Below, piece after piece: positions 16,620-25,323 of a stretch of 41,005 nucleotides of DNA. Positions within the stretch are counted from its first letter, which is position 1. Each line of letters starts with the position of its first letter. The stretch lies in contig CAIWFK010000791.1 in NCBI GenBank assembly GCA_903911905.1, positions 1 to 41,005 of the forward strand, in the 5' to 3' direction. This DNA comes from an uncultured Myxococcales bacterium. Lineage in GTDB: Bacteria; Myxococcota; Myxococcia; Myxococcales; Myxococcaceae. The notes beneath the pieces were generated by a model. It searched no databases and was not told the origin of the DNA. It was given only the letters and a program-made list of their open reading frames with translations. Made by a program: the position numbers and the translations under genes.

Positions 16620-17258
16620 ATGATGCCCGTCACCCGCTCGATGCTGCTGGCCCTGCTGTGCGTCTTCCCCCTCGTGGCGTTCGCGGCCGAAGAAGAGCAG
16701 TGTCAGTTCGACGCGAAGGACCTCAAGCCCCAGTTGGCGAAGAAGCAGCCGAAGGGCGCGAAGGTCTCGAGCGCGAAGGTCGACAAGAAGAAGCGCAGCG
16801 TGAAGGAAGAGGTGCAGTTGGCCGACGGCTCGAAGGCCTCGCTCGAGCTCGGGGGCTGCGCGCACGTCGCCTGGTCCATCGAGCTGAAGGTGGCGAAGGT
16901 GACGACGAGGACCGTCGGCGCCGAGGTGGTGGCCACCTCGCGGCGGGTGCTGCCGTTGTTGGCGCTCGAGAAGGACTCCATCATCGACCCCGCCCGGCTG
17001 CTCAAGGCCCTCGACGACGCGAACATCATGCAGTTGCCCACCAAGCTGCCGTGTGGCGAGGCGACCTGTCAGCTCTCGCTCGAGCTCGACGACCCGAAGG
17101 CGAAGAAGAAGGCCCCGCCGCCTGCGCCGAAGAAGAAGAAGAAGGCCGACGGCGAGGAAGACGACGACGAGCCGAAGATCGCCGCCGAGGAACCGAAGCC
17201 CGCCGCCATCGAAGACGGGCCCGCGCTGATTCGCTTCACCTACGATCAGCCGCTCTGA
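16620..17258 (+). CDS. Exported Lys/Glu-rich protein, unknown
   Basis: This encodes 212 aa with a typical signal peptide (MLLALLCVFPLVAFA, cleaved before EEE). The mature part has a single Cys pair region (EEEQCQFDAKD and LELGGCAHVAW; a second pair CGEATCQLSL near residue 143), and a C-terminal third rich in Lys, Glu and Asp, with KKKKK and EEDDDE runs. The Cys spacing could give disulfides in the periplasm. Two ATGs, at 16620 and 16623, are equivalent starts. It is the last gene of the trio from 14741. I do not recognise a family. Confidence 0.65.
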   Translation: MMPVTRSMLLALLCVFPLVAFAAEEEQCQFDAKDLKPQLAKKQPKGAKVSSAKVDKKKRSVKEEVQLADGSKASLELGGCAHVAWSIELKVAKVTTRTVGAEVVATSRRVLPLLALEKDSIIDPARLLKALDDANIMQLPTKLPCGEATCQLSLELDDPKAKKKAPPPAPKKKKKADGEEDDDEPKIAAEEPKPAAIEDGPALIRFTYDQPL

Positions 17259-17272
17259 CGACCGGACGTCAG
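17255..17272. terminator. Hairpin holding both convergent stop codons
   Basis: CTGACG (17255-17260) pairs with CGTCAG (17267-17272) around ACCGGA. The upstream arm holds the plus-strand stop (17256-17258), and the downstream arm holds the minus-strand stop of the converging gene (17269-17271). There is no T-run on either side, so termination efficiency is uncertain. Confidence 0.45.
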
Positions 17273-18501
17273 CTGTTCGGCGGCGTGGTCTGCGAGCGCC
17301 GCCAGTCCAACTGCCGCGCGGTGATGGCCTGCAGCGCTGCGTGCATCTGGTCGACTGGCGTGTTCGACGTCACGTGCATGAAGCCCGCGGTCGTGGCGTC
17401 GTTCTTCCCGAACTCGGCCGCCAGATTGTACCCGAGGTAATTGCACAGGTACGCGCTGCGGTCGGGCTGGTAGTTGGGGTCGCTCTTGCTGGTGAAGACC
17501 TGGCGCGCGTCGCCGAACGGCTTGAGCGCCCAGTCGATGGCCTCGACCGGCAGGTCGGTCTTCAGCGTCTGCGGGCCACCCGGCCGCACCTGGCGGTCCG
17601 GCATGGGCTGGTCGTTGCCGTCGTTCGCCGCGCCCAGGTGGTTCTCGGGCAGCTCCTCGACCTGCGACTGCCCACCGGTCACGCCCATCGAGAGAATGAC
17701 GTCGGGCGGGGTGCGGTGCATCTCGGCGATGAAGGCGTCGACGCCCTGGGTCGTCACGTCGAGCCGCCGGTACTCGACGATGGCGCCGGGCACGCCCTGC
17801 TCGGCCAGCTTCTGCGCCATGTTCGCCGACGGGTTGTCGGTGATGCCCATGAACTGGCCGTAGCCCGTCACCACCACCCGCAGCGGCTTCTCGCCCGGCT
17901 TGAGCCCCAGCGCGTCGGGCTTGTAGAGCATCAGGTGCGCGGCAGTGTCGGTCTTCGCGGCCGCCTTGCCGCTGAAGAGCGCCGGGTCGTACGGCGACAC
18001 GTCGCCGCTGAGTGCCACGCCCGTCACCGACCTGGGCAGCGCGGCCTGCACCTTGGCCAGCACCTGCGCCGCGGTGTCGCCCTTCTTCACCGCGATGGTC
18101 AGCGCCTGGCCCTCGACCGTCAGCTTGAGCTGCCCGTCGGCCTTCGCGGTGCCCTTGAGCCCGAGGCAGTTGTCGAACAGGCCTTCACGCCCCGCGAGCC
18201 CCGGCACGCCCACCGTCAGCTTGGCGTAGCGCCCGGTGATGGTGGCCAGCGAGCCCTGGGTCTCGACGTTCACCCACGCGTTCTTCTGGCCCATCGCCGC
18301 CAGGTGCGAGAGCACGCGCTGCTTGCTCGCGTCGTCGAAGGTGTCGGCCGCCTGGAGCAGCTCGGTACGCTCCCCGGCATCGAGCCCGCCACCGTCACGC
18401 GCGGCCAACATGATGCGGTCGACCTCTCCCAGGTCCACCTTGCCGTCTGCGCGGGCTGAAATCAGGGCTTTGCGAATGCCGTCGACGCTCATACCGGCCA
18501 T
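17269..18501 (-). CDS. Protein with C-terminal pyroglutamyl-peptidase I-like domain
   Basis: This encodes 410 aa from ATG 18501 (a second ATG three codons in, at 18492, is as good). The C-terminal ~200 residues match peptidase family C15: a [19 protein letters not shown] start like the family TGFEPFGG..NPS, the nucleophile C353 in [11 protein letters not shown], and the base H376 in GFMHV; the family glutamate probably lies in VEELPEN. The N-terminal half is not typical of the family: a helical, EF-hand/TerB-like region ([17 protein letters not shown]) and a beta domain of about 120 residues. A normal C15 enzyme is about 200-220 aa, so this is a fusion. It would remove N-terminal pyroglutamate, or has turned to another Cys-dependent reaction. 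No signal peptide is seen. Confidence 0.75.
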   Translation of the reverse strand: MAGMSVDGIRKALISARADGKVDLGEVDRIMLAARDGGGLDAGERTELLQAADTFDDASKQRVLSHLAAMGQKNAWVNVETQGSLATITGRYAKLTVGVPGLAGREGLFDNCLGLKGTAKADGQLKLTVEGQALTIAVKKGDTAAQVLAKVQAALPRSVTGVALSGDVSPYDPALFSGKAAAKTDTAAHLMLYKPDALGLKPGEKPLRVVVTGYGQFMGITDNPSANMAQKLAEQGVPGAIVEYRRLDVTTQGVDAFIAEMHRTPPDVILSMGVTGGQSQVEELPENHLGAANDGNDQPMPDRQVRPGGPQTLKTDLPVEAIDWALKPFGDARQVFTSKSDPNYQPDRSAYLCNYLGYNLAAEFGKNDATTAGFMHVTSNTPVDQMHAALQAITARQLDWRRSQTTPPNS

Positions 18502-18581
18502 TATCGACGCAGCCCGCCAGAAGGTGCCAGTTGGATATACAGGCCCAGCCCCCTGGGGGCCGACGGTGTCGGGGAGAGAAC

Positions 18582-20243
18582 ATGAGCGACTGGAAGTCAG
18601 CCAAATCACGATGGTTGGTGCAGTACGAGAAGGCGAAGTCGAAGTCGCCCGAGCGGCGAGCGACCTTCACCACCTCGAGCGGCATCACCCGGCCCGCCAT
18701 CGACACGCCCGACGCGTCGCCTGAGTCGACCTACGACGAGAAGCTGGGCTTCCCCGGCGAGTACCCGTTCACCCGCGGCGTGCAGCCCACCATGTACCGC
18801 GGCCGCCACTGGACCATGCGGCAGTACGCCGGCTTCGGTGGCGCGAAGGAATCGAACGAGCGCTACCACCAGTTGCTCGCGGCCGGTCAGACCGGGCTGT
18901 CGGTGGCCTTCGACCTGCCCACGCAGATGGGGCTCGACGCCGATTCGCCGCGCGCGCTGGGCGAGGTCGGCAAGGTGGGCGTGAGCATCTGCTCGGTGCG
19001 CGACCTGGCGCTGCTGATGAAGGGCATTCCGCTCGACACCGTGTCGACGTCGATGACCATCAACGCCACCGCGCCGATTCTGTTGTCGCTCTACGCGGCG
19101 GTCGGTGAGTCGCAGGGCGTGCCCATGGCCTCGCTGCAGGGCACGGTGCAGAACGACATCTTGAAGGAATACATCGCGCGCGGCACGTACATCTACCCGC
19201 CGGCGCCGTCGCTGCGCCTCATCACCAACCTCTTCGCCTTCTGCGCGAAGCGGGTGCCGAAGTGGAACCCCATCAGCATCAGCGGGTACCACATTCGCGA
19301 GGCCGGCTCGACCGCGGCCCAGGAGATCGGCTTCACCCTGGCCGACGGCGTGGCCTACGTGCAGGCCGCGCTCGACGCGGGGCTGGCGGTCGACGAGTTC
19401 GCCGGTCGCCTGTCGTTCTTCTTCAACGTGCACAATGACTTCATGGAAGAGGTCGCCAAGTTCCGCGCCGCGCGTCGCCTGTGGGCCCGCATCATGAAGG
19501 AGCGCTTCAAGGCCAAGGACCCGCGCTCGATGATGCTGCGCTTCCACGCGCAGACCGCCGGCTCGACGCTCACCGCCCAGCAGCCCATGACCAACGTGGT
19601 GCGGGTCTCGATTCAGGGCCTGGCCGCAGTGCTCGGCGGGGCGCAGTCGCTGCACACCAACGGGTGGGACGAAGCGCTGGCGCTGCCCTCGCAGGAAGCC
19701 GCTACCCTCGCCCTGCGCACCCAGCAGGTCATCGCCTACGAGACCGGCGTCGCCGACACCGTCGATGCGCTCGGCGGCAGCTACCACCTCGAGCGGCTGA
19801 CCGACGAATTGGAGGCGAAGGCGGCCGACTACCTTCGCCGCATCGACGATCTGGGCGGCATGGTGCGCGCCATCGAGGCCGGCTTCCCCCAGCAGGAAAT
19901 CCAGAACGCGGCGTACGACGCCCAGCGCGCGCAGGAAACGGGCGAGCTGGTGGTGGTGGGGGTCAACAAGTTCCAGCAAGCCTCGGCGCCCATCACCGGG
20001 CTGCTGCGCATCGACGAGTCGGTCGGCCAGGAGCAGGTCGCGCGACTGAAGGAGCTACGCGCGACGCGCGGCAACGACGCGGTTCGCCGGGCACTCGACG
20101 CGCTCAAGAAGGGCAGCGAGGCGCCGGGTGAGAACCTCATTCCGCTCATCCTCGACGCGGTGAAGGCCGAGTCTTCGCTGGGAGAGATTGCCGATGCCAT
20201 GCGCGGGGTGTTCGGCGAACACCGCGAACACGTGGTGCTCTGA
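18582..20243 (+). CDS. Methylmalonyl-CoA mutase large subunit, without B12 domain
   Basis: This encodes 553 aa from ATG 18582, with a purine-rich site (GGGGAGAG) just upstream; the longer open frame from 18531 is not needed. The TIM-barrel substrate domain is complete: [16 protein letters not shown] with Y82 (position of the mutase Tyr that contacts the substrate), [26 protein letters not shown]-like VGVSI, and PAPSLRLI. The cobalamin-binding domain with DXHXXG is missing, so the B12 subunit must be encoded elsewhere, as in two-subunit mutases. It isomerises methylmalonyl-CoA and succinyl-CoA with adenosylcobalamin, or a related isobutyryl-CoA type substrate; the Tyr favours methylmalonyl-CoA. 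One base of the stop overlaps the start of gloA. Confidence 0.88.
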   Translation: MSDWKSAKSRWLVQYEKAKSKSPERRATFTTSSGITRPAIDTPDASPESTYDEKLGFPGEYPFTRGVQPTMYRGRHWTMRQYAGFGGAKESNERYHQLLAAGQTGLSVAFDLPTQMGLDADSPRALGEVGKVGVSICSVRDLALLMKGIPLDTVSTSMTINATAPILLSLYAAVGESQGVPMASLQGTVQNDILKEYIARGTYIYPPAPSLRLITNLFAFCAKRVPKWNPISISGYHIREAGSTAAQEIGFTLADGVAYVQAALDAGLAVDEFAGRLSFFFNVHNDFMEEVAKFRAARRLWARIMKERFKAKDPRSMMLRFHAQTAGSTLTAQQPMTNVVRVSIQGLAAVLGGAQSLHTNGWDEALALPSQEAATLALRTQQVIAYETGVADTVDALGGSYHLERLTDELEAKAADYLRRIDDLGGMVRAIEAGFPQQEIQNAAYDAQRAQETGELVVVGVNKFQQASAPITGLLRIDESVGQEQVARLKELRATRGNDAVRRALDALKKGSEAPGENLIPLILDAVKAESSLGEIADAMRGVFGEHREHVVL

Positions 20244-20635
20244 TGCGAATTCTGCACACCATGCTGCGGGTCGGCGACCTGCAGCGCTCGGTCGACTTCT
20301 ACACGAAGGTGATGGGCATGCGCCTGCTGCGCACCAGCGAGAACACGGCCGGAAAGTACTCGCTGGCCTTCCTCGGCTACGGCAGCAACCCCGAGCACGC
20401 CGAACTCGAGCTGACTTACAACCACGGCGTGAGCAGCTATGAGCCGGGCACCGCGTACGGGCATCTGGCCATCGGCGTGCCCGACGTGAAGGCGGCCTGC
20501 GAACGCATTCGGGTGAATGGAGGCGCCGTCACCCGCGAGGCTGGGCCCGTGAAGGGTGGCACCACCATCATCGCCTTCATCACCGACCCCGATGGCTACA
20601 AGGTCGAGCTCATCGAGCGGGCCGGAGAGGCCTGA
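20243..20635 (+). CDS. gloA: Glyoxalase I (lactoylglutathione lyase)
   Basis: This encodes 130 aa closely similar to E. coli GloA over its whole length ([42 protein letters not shown]). All four metal ligands are at the E. coli numbers: H5, E56, H74 and E122. It converts the hemithioacetal of methylglyoxal and glutathione to S-lactoylglutathione in the cytosol. The start overlaps the mutase stop by one base, so translation is coupled. Methylmalonyl-CoA epimerase is in the same fold superfamily and often sits beside the mutase, but the motif pattern here is GloA, not epimerase. Confidence 0.93.
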   Translation: MRILHTMLRVGDLQRSVDFYTKVMGMRLLRTSENTAGKYSLAFLGYGSNPEHAELELTYNHGVSSYEPGTAYGHLAIGVPDVKAACERIRVNGGAVTREAGPVKGGTTIIAFITDPDGYKVELIERAGEA

Positions 20636-20639
20636 CCCG

Positions 20640-21476
20640 TCACTCCGGCGGCAGCTTGAGCAGCGTGCGCGAGAGCGCCCACAACCGGTCCTGCGCCGCC
20701 ACGTCGAGCGCGGCCGGGGAGGGCGTCTTCTGCTCGGTGCCCTCGAAGTAGCGCCCGCTCAGCTTGGCGAGGTCGGCTGACAACGCCAGCTGGAGCGGGC
20801 CGACCGCGCCTTCGCGGGGCGAGAGCAGGTTCTTCGGTGCGCGCGCATTCGGCGGCGCCTCCCGACGCAGGCCGGTGTTCACCACGCCCGGGTGCACCGC
20901 GTTCACCGTCACGCCCGCGCCCTTCGCCTCGAGGCGCCGCGCCAGGCCGCGGGTGAAGAGCACGTTGGCCAGCTTCGACTGCGCGTAGGCCGTGCCGCCG
21001 TGGTGCTGACGCACCTTGAACTGCGGGTCCTCGAAGTCGAACTCGGCCTCGGTGTGCATCGACGAGGTGACCACCACGATGCGCGAGGGCGCGCTCTTTT
21101 TCATCAGCGGCAGCAGCGCGTCGGTCAGGAAGAAGGGGCCCAGGTGGTTGACGCCCAGGGTCAGCTCGAAGCCGTCTTCGGTCTTCCGGCGCGTGCGCGG
21201 CCAGATGCCCGCGTTGTGCACCAGCAGGTCGAGCCGTTCGAAGCGCTCGAGGAACTTCGACACGAAGTTGCGCAGCCGGTTCAGGTTCGCCAGGTCGACC
21301 TGCATCAGCACCGCCTCGCCCTTGCCGGCCTTCGCCAGTTCGGCGCGCGCGACCTCTCCGCGCTTCAGGTCACGACAGCCCAGCACCACCGTCATGCCGC
21401 GCTCGAGCAGCCCCCGGGCGATTTCGAAGCCGATGCCGGTGTTGGCCCCGGTGACCAGCGCGATGGGAGTCGTCAT
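20640..21476 (-). CDS. Short-chain dehydrogenase/reductase (retinol dehydrogenase-like)
   Basis: This encodes 278 aa. The NAD(P) motif TGANTGIG is at the N-terminus, with an R/C pattern after strand two (GCRDLKRGE) that fits NADP preference. The NAG motif is HNAG, the catalytic serine is in VVTSSMH, and the active-site YxxxK is in AYAQSKLAN. The layout after the active site (HPGVVNTGL) resembles retinol dehydrogenase-type SDRs. Substrate unknown. It stands alone on the minus strand and converges with gloA, with stops 4 bases apart. Confidence 0.9.
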   Translation of the reverse strand: MTTPIALVTGANTGIGFEIARGLLERGMTVVLGCRDLKRGEVARAELAKAGKGEAVLMQVDLANLNRLRNFVSKFLERFERLDLLVHNAGIWPRTRRKTEDGFELTLGVNHLGPFFLTDALLPLMKKSAPSRIVVVTSSMHTEAEFDFEDPQFKVRQHHGGTAYAQSKLANVLFTRGLARRLEAKGAGVTVNAVHPGVVNTGLRREAPPNARAPKNLLSPREGAVGPLQLALSADLAKLSGRYFEGTEQKTPSPAALDVAAQDRLWALSRTLLKLPPE

Positions 21477-21535
21477 GGCTCGCTTGTCGCACGAATGCCC
21501 GTCGGAGGCACACTCAACGCTTTTCGCAGCCTTTG

Positions 21536-21811
21536 TCAGCGTGCTTCGCGTTGGTGCCAGATTCGGAGCACGAAGAGGTCGCGCTCGGTGAGCTCATAGC
21601 GAACCTCGTAGTCGCCAACGAACAGTCGTCGAACCTCGCGTGGCTCGAACTCGGGCAATCGAACACCCAGTCGCCTCTGGCGGGCGAGCCGGCGAACACC
21701 GGCGACCAACGTCGATGCCACCTCGTCCGCTGCGTCGCGGTCGACCGTCGCGAGGAACACATGCAGGTATTCGAGGTCCTCGCGGGCGCTGGCGCTCCAG
21801 AATACGGCCAT
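21536..21811 (-). CDS. ParE/RelE-superfamily toxin
   Basis: This encodes 91 aa with the compact ParE fold pattern: a basic helical N-terminus (ARREDLEY-like region SAREDLEYLHVFLA), a middle rich in basic residues (GVRRLARQRRLGVRLPEF), then EVRRLFVGDYEVRYEL and a closing strand FVLRIWHQRE. ParE proteins act on DNA gyrase, RelE ones on ribosome-bound mRNA; the sequence does not decide. The start overlaps the antitoxin stop by one base, so antitoxin first, toxin second, as in parDE order. Confidence 0.82.
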   Translation of the reverse strand: MAVFWSASAREDLEYLHVFLATVDRDAADEVASTLVAGVRRLARQRRLGVRLPEFEPREVRRLFVGDYEVRYELTERDLFVLRIWHQREAR

Positions 21812-22080
21812 CAGCGCGCTCGCCTGGTTGCCACCTTCTTGCGCGTCACCAGTGCCTTCGCCCAGGTCTCGACCTCTGCGTGCGTCGACACCCGCTGCGC
21901 GGTGACGTCGGCGAGCGCTTCGAGGGTCAGGGCATGTCGCTCCCGGTCGAGAGCGACGTACTGCTCGAGCGCCTCCTGGAGAATCCAGCCACGGGTACGG
22001 TCCATTCGCTCGGCGAGCGCGTCGACTTGAGTGGCAAGTGAAGTGGGAAGGTGAGCGGTGACGACCCGGTGCGCGGACAT
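21811..22080 (-). CDS. Ribbon-helix-helix antitoxin
   Basis: This encodes 89 aa. The N-terminal beta strand RVVTAHLPTSL and helices QVDALAERMDR, then RGWILQEALEQYVA fit the CopG/ParD ribbon-helix-helix DNA-binding fold; the C-terminal part (TAQRVSTHAEVETWAKAL) would bind the toxin. The ATG at 22080 is preferred; an in-frame ATG eight codons earlier (22104) would place a Tyr/Phe tail before the strand and would lie in the probable promoter. It should repress its own operon. Confidence 0.85.
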   Translation of the reverse strand: MSAHRVVTAHLPTSLATQVDALAERMDRTRGWILQEALEQYVALDRERHALTLEALADVTAQRVSTHAEVETWAKALVTRKKVATRRAR

Positions 22081-22110
22081 GCGCACAGTATAATCAAAGT
22101 ACATCAAGTC
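22081..22110 (-). promoter_or_regulatory. AT-rich promoter/operator of the toxin-antitoxin operon
   Basis: On the minus strand a TATACT -10-like hexamer (22087-22092) lies only 6 bases before the antitoxin ATG, which would give a leaderless or nearly leaderless mRNA. Two TTGAT half-sites exactly 10 bp apart sit just upstream, one turn of the helix, fit for two RHH dimers. This patch is clearly poorer in GC than its surroundings. Confidence 0.5.
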
Positions 22111-22157
22111 GATGAAGTGCCTGGGCGTGGTCCTCGAATTCACCCGGCCACCGCGCG

Positions 22158-23411
22158 CTACTCGTCGCTGCGCACCCACGTCAGCTCGGGCCGCAGCAAC
22201 CCGGCCGCGGTGCCGTCGGGCCCCACCTTCAGCCCCACCCGCACCGGCGGCCCCGGTGGCAGCCCCTTCGCCTTCACCGCCGCCACGACCTCCCACGTGC
22301 CCTCACCCAGGCCCAGGCGCGCCAGCCGCAACTGCAACGTGCCCGTGCCCGACAGCTCGCCAGCCGCGTGACTGGCGCTGAAGACCAGCCGCCCGTCACC
22401 GCCCAGCACGTCGACCGTCACCTCGACGTCGATGGGCCTGGGCGCCGCCCAGTCGAGCATCACCTGCAGCGGCCCCGACGGCGCGAAGACCTCGGGCGGC
22501 TCGCCTTCTCCACTGCGCAGCCGCACCGCGGTCAGCTTCACCCCCGAGACGTCGGGCGTGTCGACCTGGTTGGTGCCCGGCAGCGCCAGCCCCGGCATCG
22601 AGAGCGCCGAATGCCCGGTCTTGGTGGCCTCGGCCTCGGCCGCCGCGATGGCCCGCCGATACTCGGCGATGATGTCGCGCGGCTCGCCGTACATGCGCAC
22701 CTTGCCTCCGTCGATCCACACCGCGGCGTCGCACCACGACTCGACGGTGCTCAGCGAGTGCGTCACCAGCACGATGGTGCGCCCACTGCGGCGGAACTCG
22801 TTCATCTTTTCCTGCGACTTGCGCTGGAAGTGCTCGTCACCCACCGAGAGGATCTCGTCGATGATGAGAATGTCGGGGTCGACGTGCGTGGCCACCGCGA
22901 AGGCCAGCCGCATGAACATGCCGCTCGAATAGGTGCGCACCGGCTCGTCGATGAAGTCGCCCAGCTCGGCGAACTCGATGATGGCCTCGATGCGGTCCTT
23001 GAGCTCGGCGCGGCTCATGCCGAGGATGATGCCGTTGATGAGAATGTTCTCGCGCCCCGTGAAGTCGGGGTGGAAGCCCGCGCCCAGCTCGAGCAGCGCC
23101 GAGATGCGCCCGTTCACCTCGAGCTTGCCCGAGGTCGCCGAATAGATGCCGGTGATGAGCTTGAGCAGCGTCGACTTGCCCGAGCCGTTGCGCCCGACGA
23201 TGGCCACCGTCTTGCCACGGGGAATGACCAGGTCCACCCCGGTCAGTGCGGGAATGGTGTGCGCCGGCTCGTGGCGCTCTTTCTGGAAGGTCAGCAGCCG
23301 CACCAGCTCGCTCTTGAGCGTGGTGAATTCCTTGCGGCGCGAGGTCTTCTTGAACGTCTTGACGACGTTCTCGAGCACGATGGCGTTGGGGACGGGCACG
23401 GTCTGGGGCAT
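22158..23411 (-). CDS. wzt: O-antigen/polysaccharide export ABC transporter ATPase (Wzt type)
   Basis: This encodes 417 aa. The nucleotide-binding domain has Walker A GRNGSGKST at 73-81, the signature YSSGM at 161-165, Walker B ILIIDE at 181-186, and the switch histidine H218 in VTHS. A C-terminal extension of about 130 residues beyond the ATPase is the Wzt-type carbohydrate-binding domain, seen as a beta-sandwich pattern (IDVEVTVDVLGGDGRLV). It pairs with the permease directly upstream, with a 1-base overlap (TGATG). It powers export of a polysaccharide across the inner membrane; the C-terminal domain usually reads the terminal modification of the glycan. Confidence 0.92.
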   Translation of the reverse strand: MPQTVPVPNAIVLENVVKTFKKTSRRKEFTTLKSELVRLLTFQKERHEPAHTIPALTGVDLVIPRGKTVAIVGRNGSGKSTLLKLITGIYSATSGKLEVNGRISALLELGAGFHPDFTGRENILINGIILGMSRAELKDRIEAIIEFAELGDFIDEPVRTYSSGMFMRLAFAVATHVDPDILIIDEILSVGDEHFQRKSQEKMNEFRRSGRTIVLVTHSLSTVESWCDAAVWIDGGKVRMYGEPRDIIAEYRRAIAAAEAEATKTGHSALSMPGLALPGTNQVDTPDVSGVKLTAVRLRSGEGEPPEVFAPSGPLQVMLDWAAPRPIDVEVTVDVLGGDGRLVFSASHAAGELSGTGTLQLRLARLGLGEGTWEVVAAVKAKGLPPGPPVRVGLKVGPDGTAAGLLRPELTWVRSDE

Positions 23412-24223
23412 CACACCAACTCCGCGAACTCTTCACGCCGTCGCTCGAACACGCCCGACGCCAGCCACAGCAGCACCAGCGACAACAACGCGACCTCGGC
23501 CAGCGGCTGCCACGCCGGCACCCGATGCAGGAAGAAGATGTCGCGCCACGCGTTCATGATGCCGGCCATCGGGTTCCCAAAGGTCATCACGTCGCGGGCC
23601 TGCGCCGCGGTCAAGGTCACGCCGAACCGCTCGACGTCGCCGATGGTGTCGAGCGTCCACAGCACGGGGGTGAGAAAGAACAACATCTGCACCAGGTTCG
23701 CCACCACGTGCTGCAGGTCGCGGAAGGCCACGTTCAGCGCCGACAGGAAGTAGGTGACCGCCAGGGTGAAGAACACCTGCAGCACCAGCACCAGCGGCAG
23801 GTACACCAGGTGCCAGGTCGGCCAGTCACCGTAGGCCGCTCCCAACAGGAACAGCAGCGGCAGCGAGAGCAGGAAGTTGAGGAGGTTGGTCAACACCACC
23901 GTGGCCGGCAGCACCTGCGCCGGGAAGCGCACCTTGGTCAGCAGGTCGCGGCGGTCGCTCACCGATGTCGTGCCACCCAGCACCGAGGTCGAGAAGAAGA
24001 TCCACGGCAGCAGCCCGCAGAAGAGGAAGAAGGGGTACCGCTCGATGGACGTGCGGTTGATCACCCCGAAGACCACGACGTAGACCACCATGTTCAAGGT
24101 GGGGTTCAAGAACGTCCACAAGAAGCCCAGCACCGACGCGCGGTAGCGCGCCTTGAGTTCGCGCAGCGTCAGCGCCCAGAGCAGCGCCCGGTACTGGTAG
24201 AGCTCGCGCAGGTTGCGAATCAC
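23411..24223 (-). CDS. wzm: O-antigen export ABC transporter permease (Wzm type)
   Basis: This encodes 270 aa with a GTG start at 24223 that overlaps the previous stop by 4 bases. The sequence follows the ABC-2 exporter pattern: a cytosolic N-terminus (NLRELYQYRALLWALTLRELKARYR), then about six membrane helices with the PLFLYFWTFLNP-like segment GFLWTFLNPTLNM. It forms the membrane pore for the ATPase encoded next. It follows the aminotransferase gene in the same operon. Confidence 0.9.
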   Translation of the reverse strand: MIRNLRELYQYRALLWALTLRELKARYRASVLGFLWTFLNPTLNMVVYVVVFGVINRTSIERYPFFLFCGLLPWIFFSTSVLGGTTSVSDRRDLLTKVRFPAQVLPATVVLTNLLNFLLSLPLLFLLGAAYGDWPTWHLVYLPLVLVLQVFFTLAVTYFLSALNVAFRDLQHVVANLVQMLFFLTPVLWTLDTIGDVERFGVTLTAAQARDVMTFGNPMAGIMNAWRDIFFLHRVPAWQPLAEVALLSLVLLWLASGVFERRREEFAELV

Positions 24224-25323
24224 GAGCCCTCCATCGCACGTCGCAGCGCAGAGACAACCTCTTCCTGCTGCCCGACGGTCAGGTGGGGCGAGAGGGGCAG
24301 CGACAACATCTCGCCCGCCAGGCGCTCGGCCATGGGGAAATCGCCCCGCCGGTGCCCCAGGTGGGAGAGCGCGCCCTGCAGGTGCAGGGGAATCGGGTAG
24401 TGAATGCCGGCGCCCACCCCCGCCCGGTGCAGTGAGGCCAGCACCTGGTCACGCCGGCGCTCCGGCACCCGCACCACGTACAGGTGGAAGACGTGCGCGT
24501 TGTCGGGCAGCACGCGTGGGCGCACCACGTCGGGCAGGTCGGCCAGCAGGCCGTCGTACCGCGCCGCCGCCACCGCGCGCCGAAGGTTCCATTCGGCCAG
24601 CCGGGTCAGCTTCACGCTCAGCACCGCGGCCTGCAGCGCGTCGAGCCGCGAATTGAGCCCCTGCTCGCGGTGCTCGTACTTCACCTCGGCACCGTAGTTG
24701 CGCAGCACCCGCAGCCGCTTCGCCATCGACTCGTCGCGCGTCATCACCGCGCCGCCGTCGCCGAAGGCCCCCAGGTTCTTGCCCGGGTAGAAGCTCACCG
24801 CAGCGGCGTGCCCGAACGTGCCCGCCTGTCGACCGCGCCAGGTCGCGCCGTGGGCCTGCGCCGCGTCTTCGAGCACCAGCAGCCCGTGCGTCGAGGCGAA
24901 GGCCTGCAGCGCCGCCACGTCGACGCACTGGCCGAACAGGTGCACCGGCATCACCGCCTTCACCGTCGCATCGAGCCGCGCGGCGTTCAGGTCGATGAGC
25001 CCGTCCTCGGTGCAGTCGACCAGGTTCACCCGGGCCCCGGCGCGCAGCACCCCCAGCGCCGAAGCGATGAAGGTGTTGGCCGGCACCAGCACCGAATCGT
25101 CGCGGCCCAGGTTCGAGCCCCGCACCATCAACTCGACCGCGTCGGTGCCGCTGGCCACCGCCACCACGTGCCTGGCGCCGGTGAAGGCGGCCCACGCGCG
25201 CTCGAAGGCCTCGACTTCGGGGCCGGCCACGAACTGGCCATGGGTCATCACCCGGTCGATGGCGCTGCGCAGCTCGGGCTCGAGCTCCCGGGTGGCGGCC
25301 TGCAGGTCGACGAGCGGAATCAT
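24220..25323 (-). CDS. DegT/DnrJ/EryC1/StrS-family sugar aminotransferase
   Basis: This encodes 367 aa from ATG 25323. PLP-binding marks are complete: SGTDA at 59-63, the aspartate for the pyridine nitrogen D153 in LEDAAQAHG, S177, and the Schiff-base lysine K182 in FYPGKNLGAFGDGG. The C-terminal HYPIPLHLQGAL segment is typical of dTDP- or UDP-keto-sugar 3-aminotransferases such as FdtB, QdtB and WbpE/WlbC. It transfers an amino group from glutamate to a nucleotide-activated keto sugar. It overlaps the Gfo/Idh/MocA gene by 4 bases (ATGA), so the two act in one pathway. Confidence 0.93.
   Translation of the reverse strand: MIPLVDLQAATRELEPELRSAIDRVMTHGQFVAGPEVEAFERAWAAFTGARHVVAVASGTDAVELMVRGSNLGRDDSVLVPANTFIASALGVLRAGARVNLVDCTEDGLIDLNAARLDATVKAVMPVHLFGQCVDVAALQAFASTHGLLVLEDAAQAHGATWRGRQAGTFGHAAAVSFYPGKNLGAFGDGGAVMTRDESMAKRLRVLRNYGAEVKYEHREQGLNSRLDALQAAVLSVKLTRLAEWNLRRAVAAARYDGLLADLPDVVRPRVLPDNAHVFHLYVVRVPERRRDQVLASLHRAGVGAGIHYPIPLHLQGALSHLGHRRGDFPMAERLAGEMLSLPLSPHLTVGQQEEVVSALRRAMEGS

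Noticed and set aside
13082-16633. An 1,183-codon open frame on the minus strand
   Set aside because: It overlaps LysR, DoxX-like, glycosyltransferase-like and AgmX-like genes in another frame; composition is that of a shadow.
20243-20635. Methylmalonyl-CoA epimerase next to the mutase
   Set aside because: The four metal ligands H5, E56, H74, E122 and the sequence along the whole chain are those of glyoxalase I.
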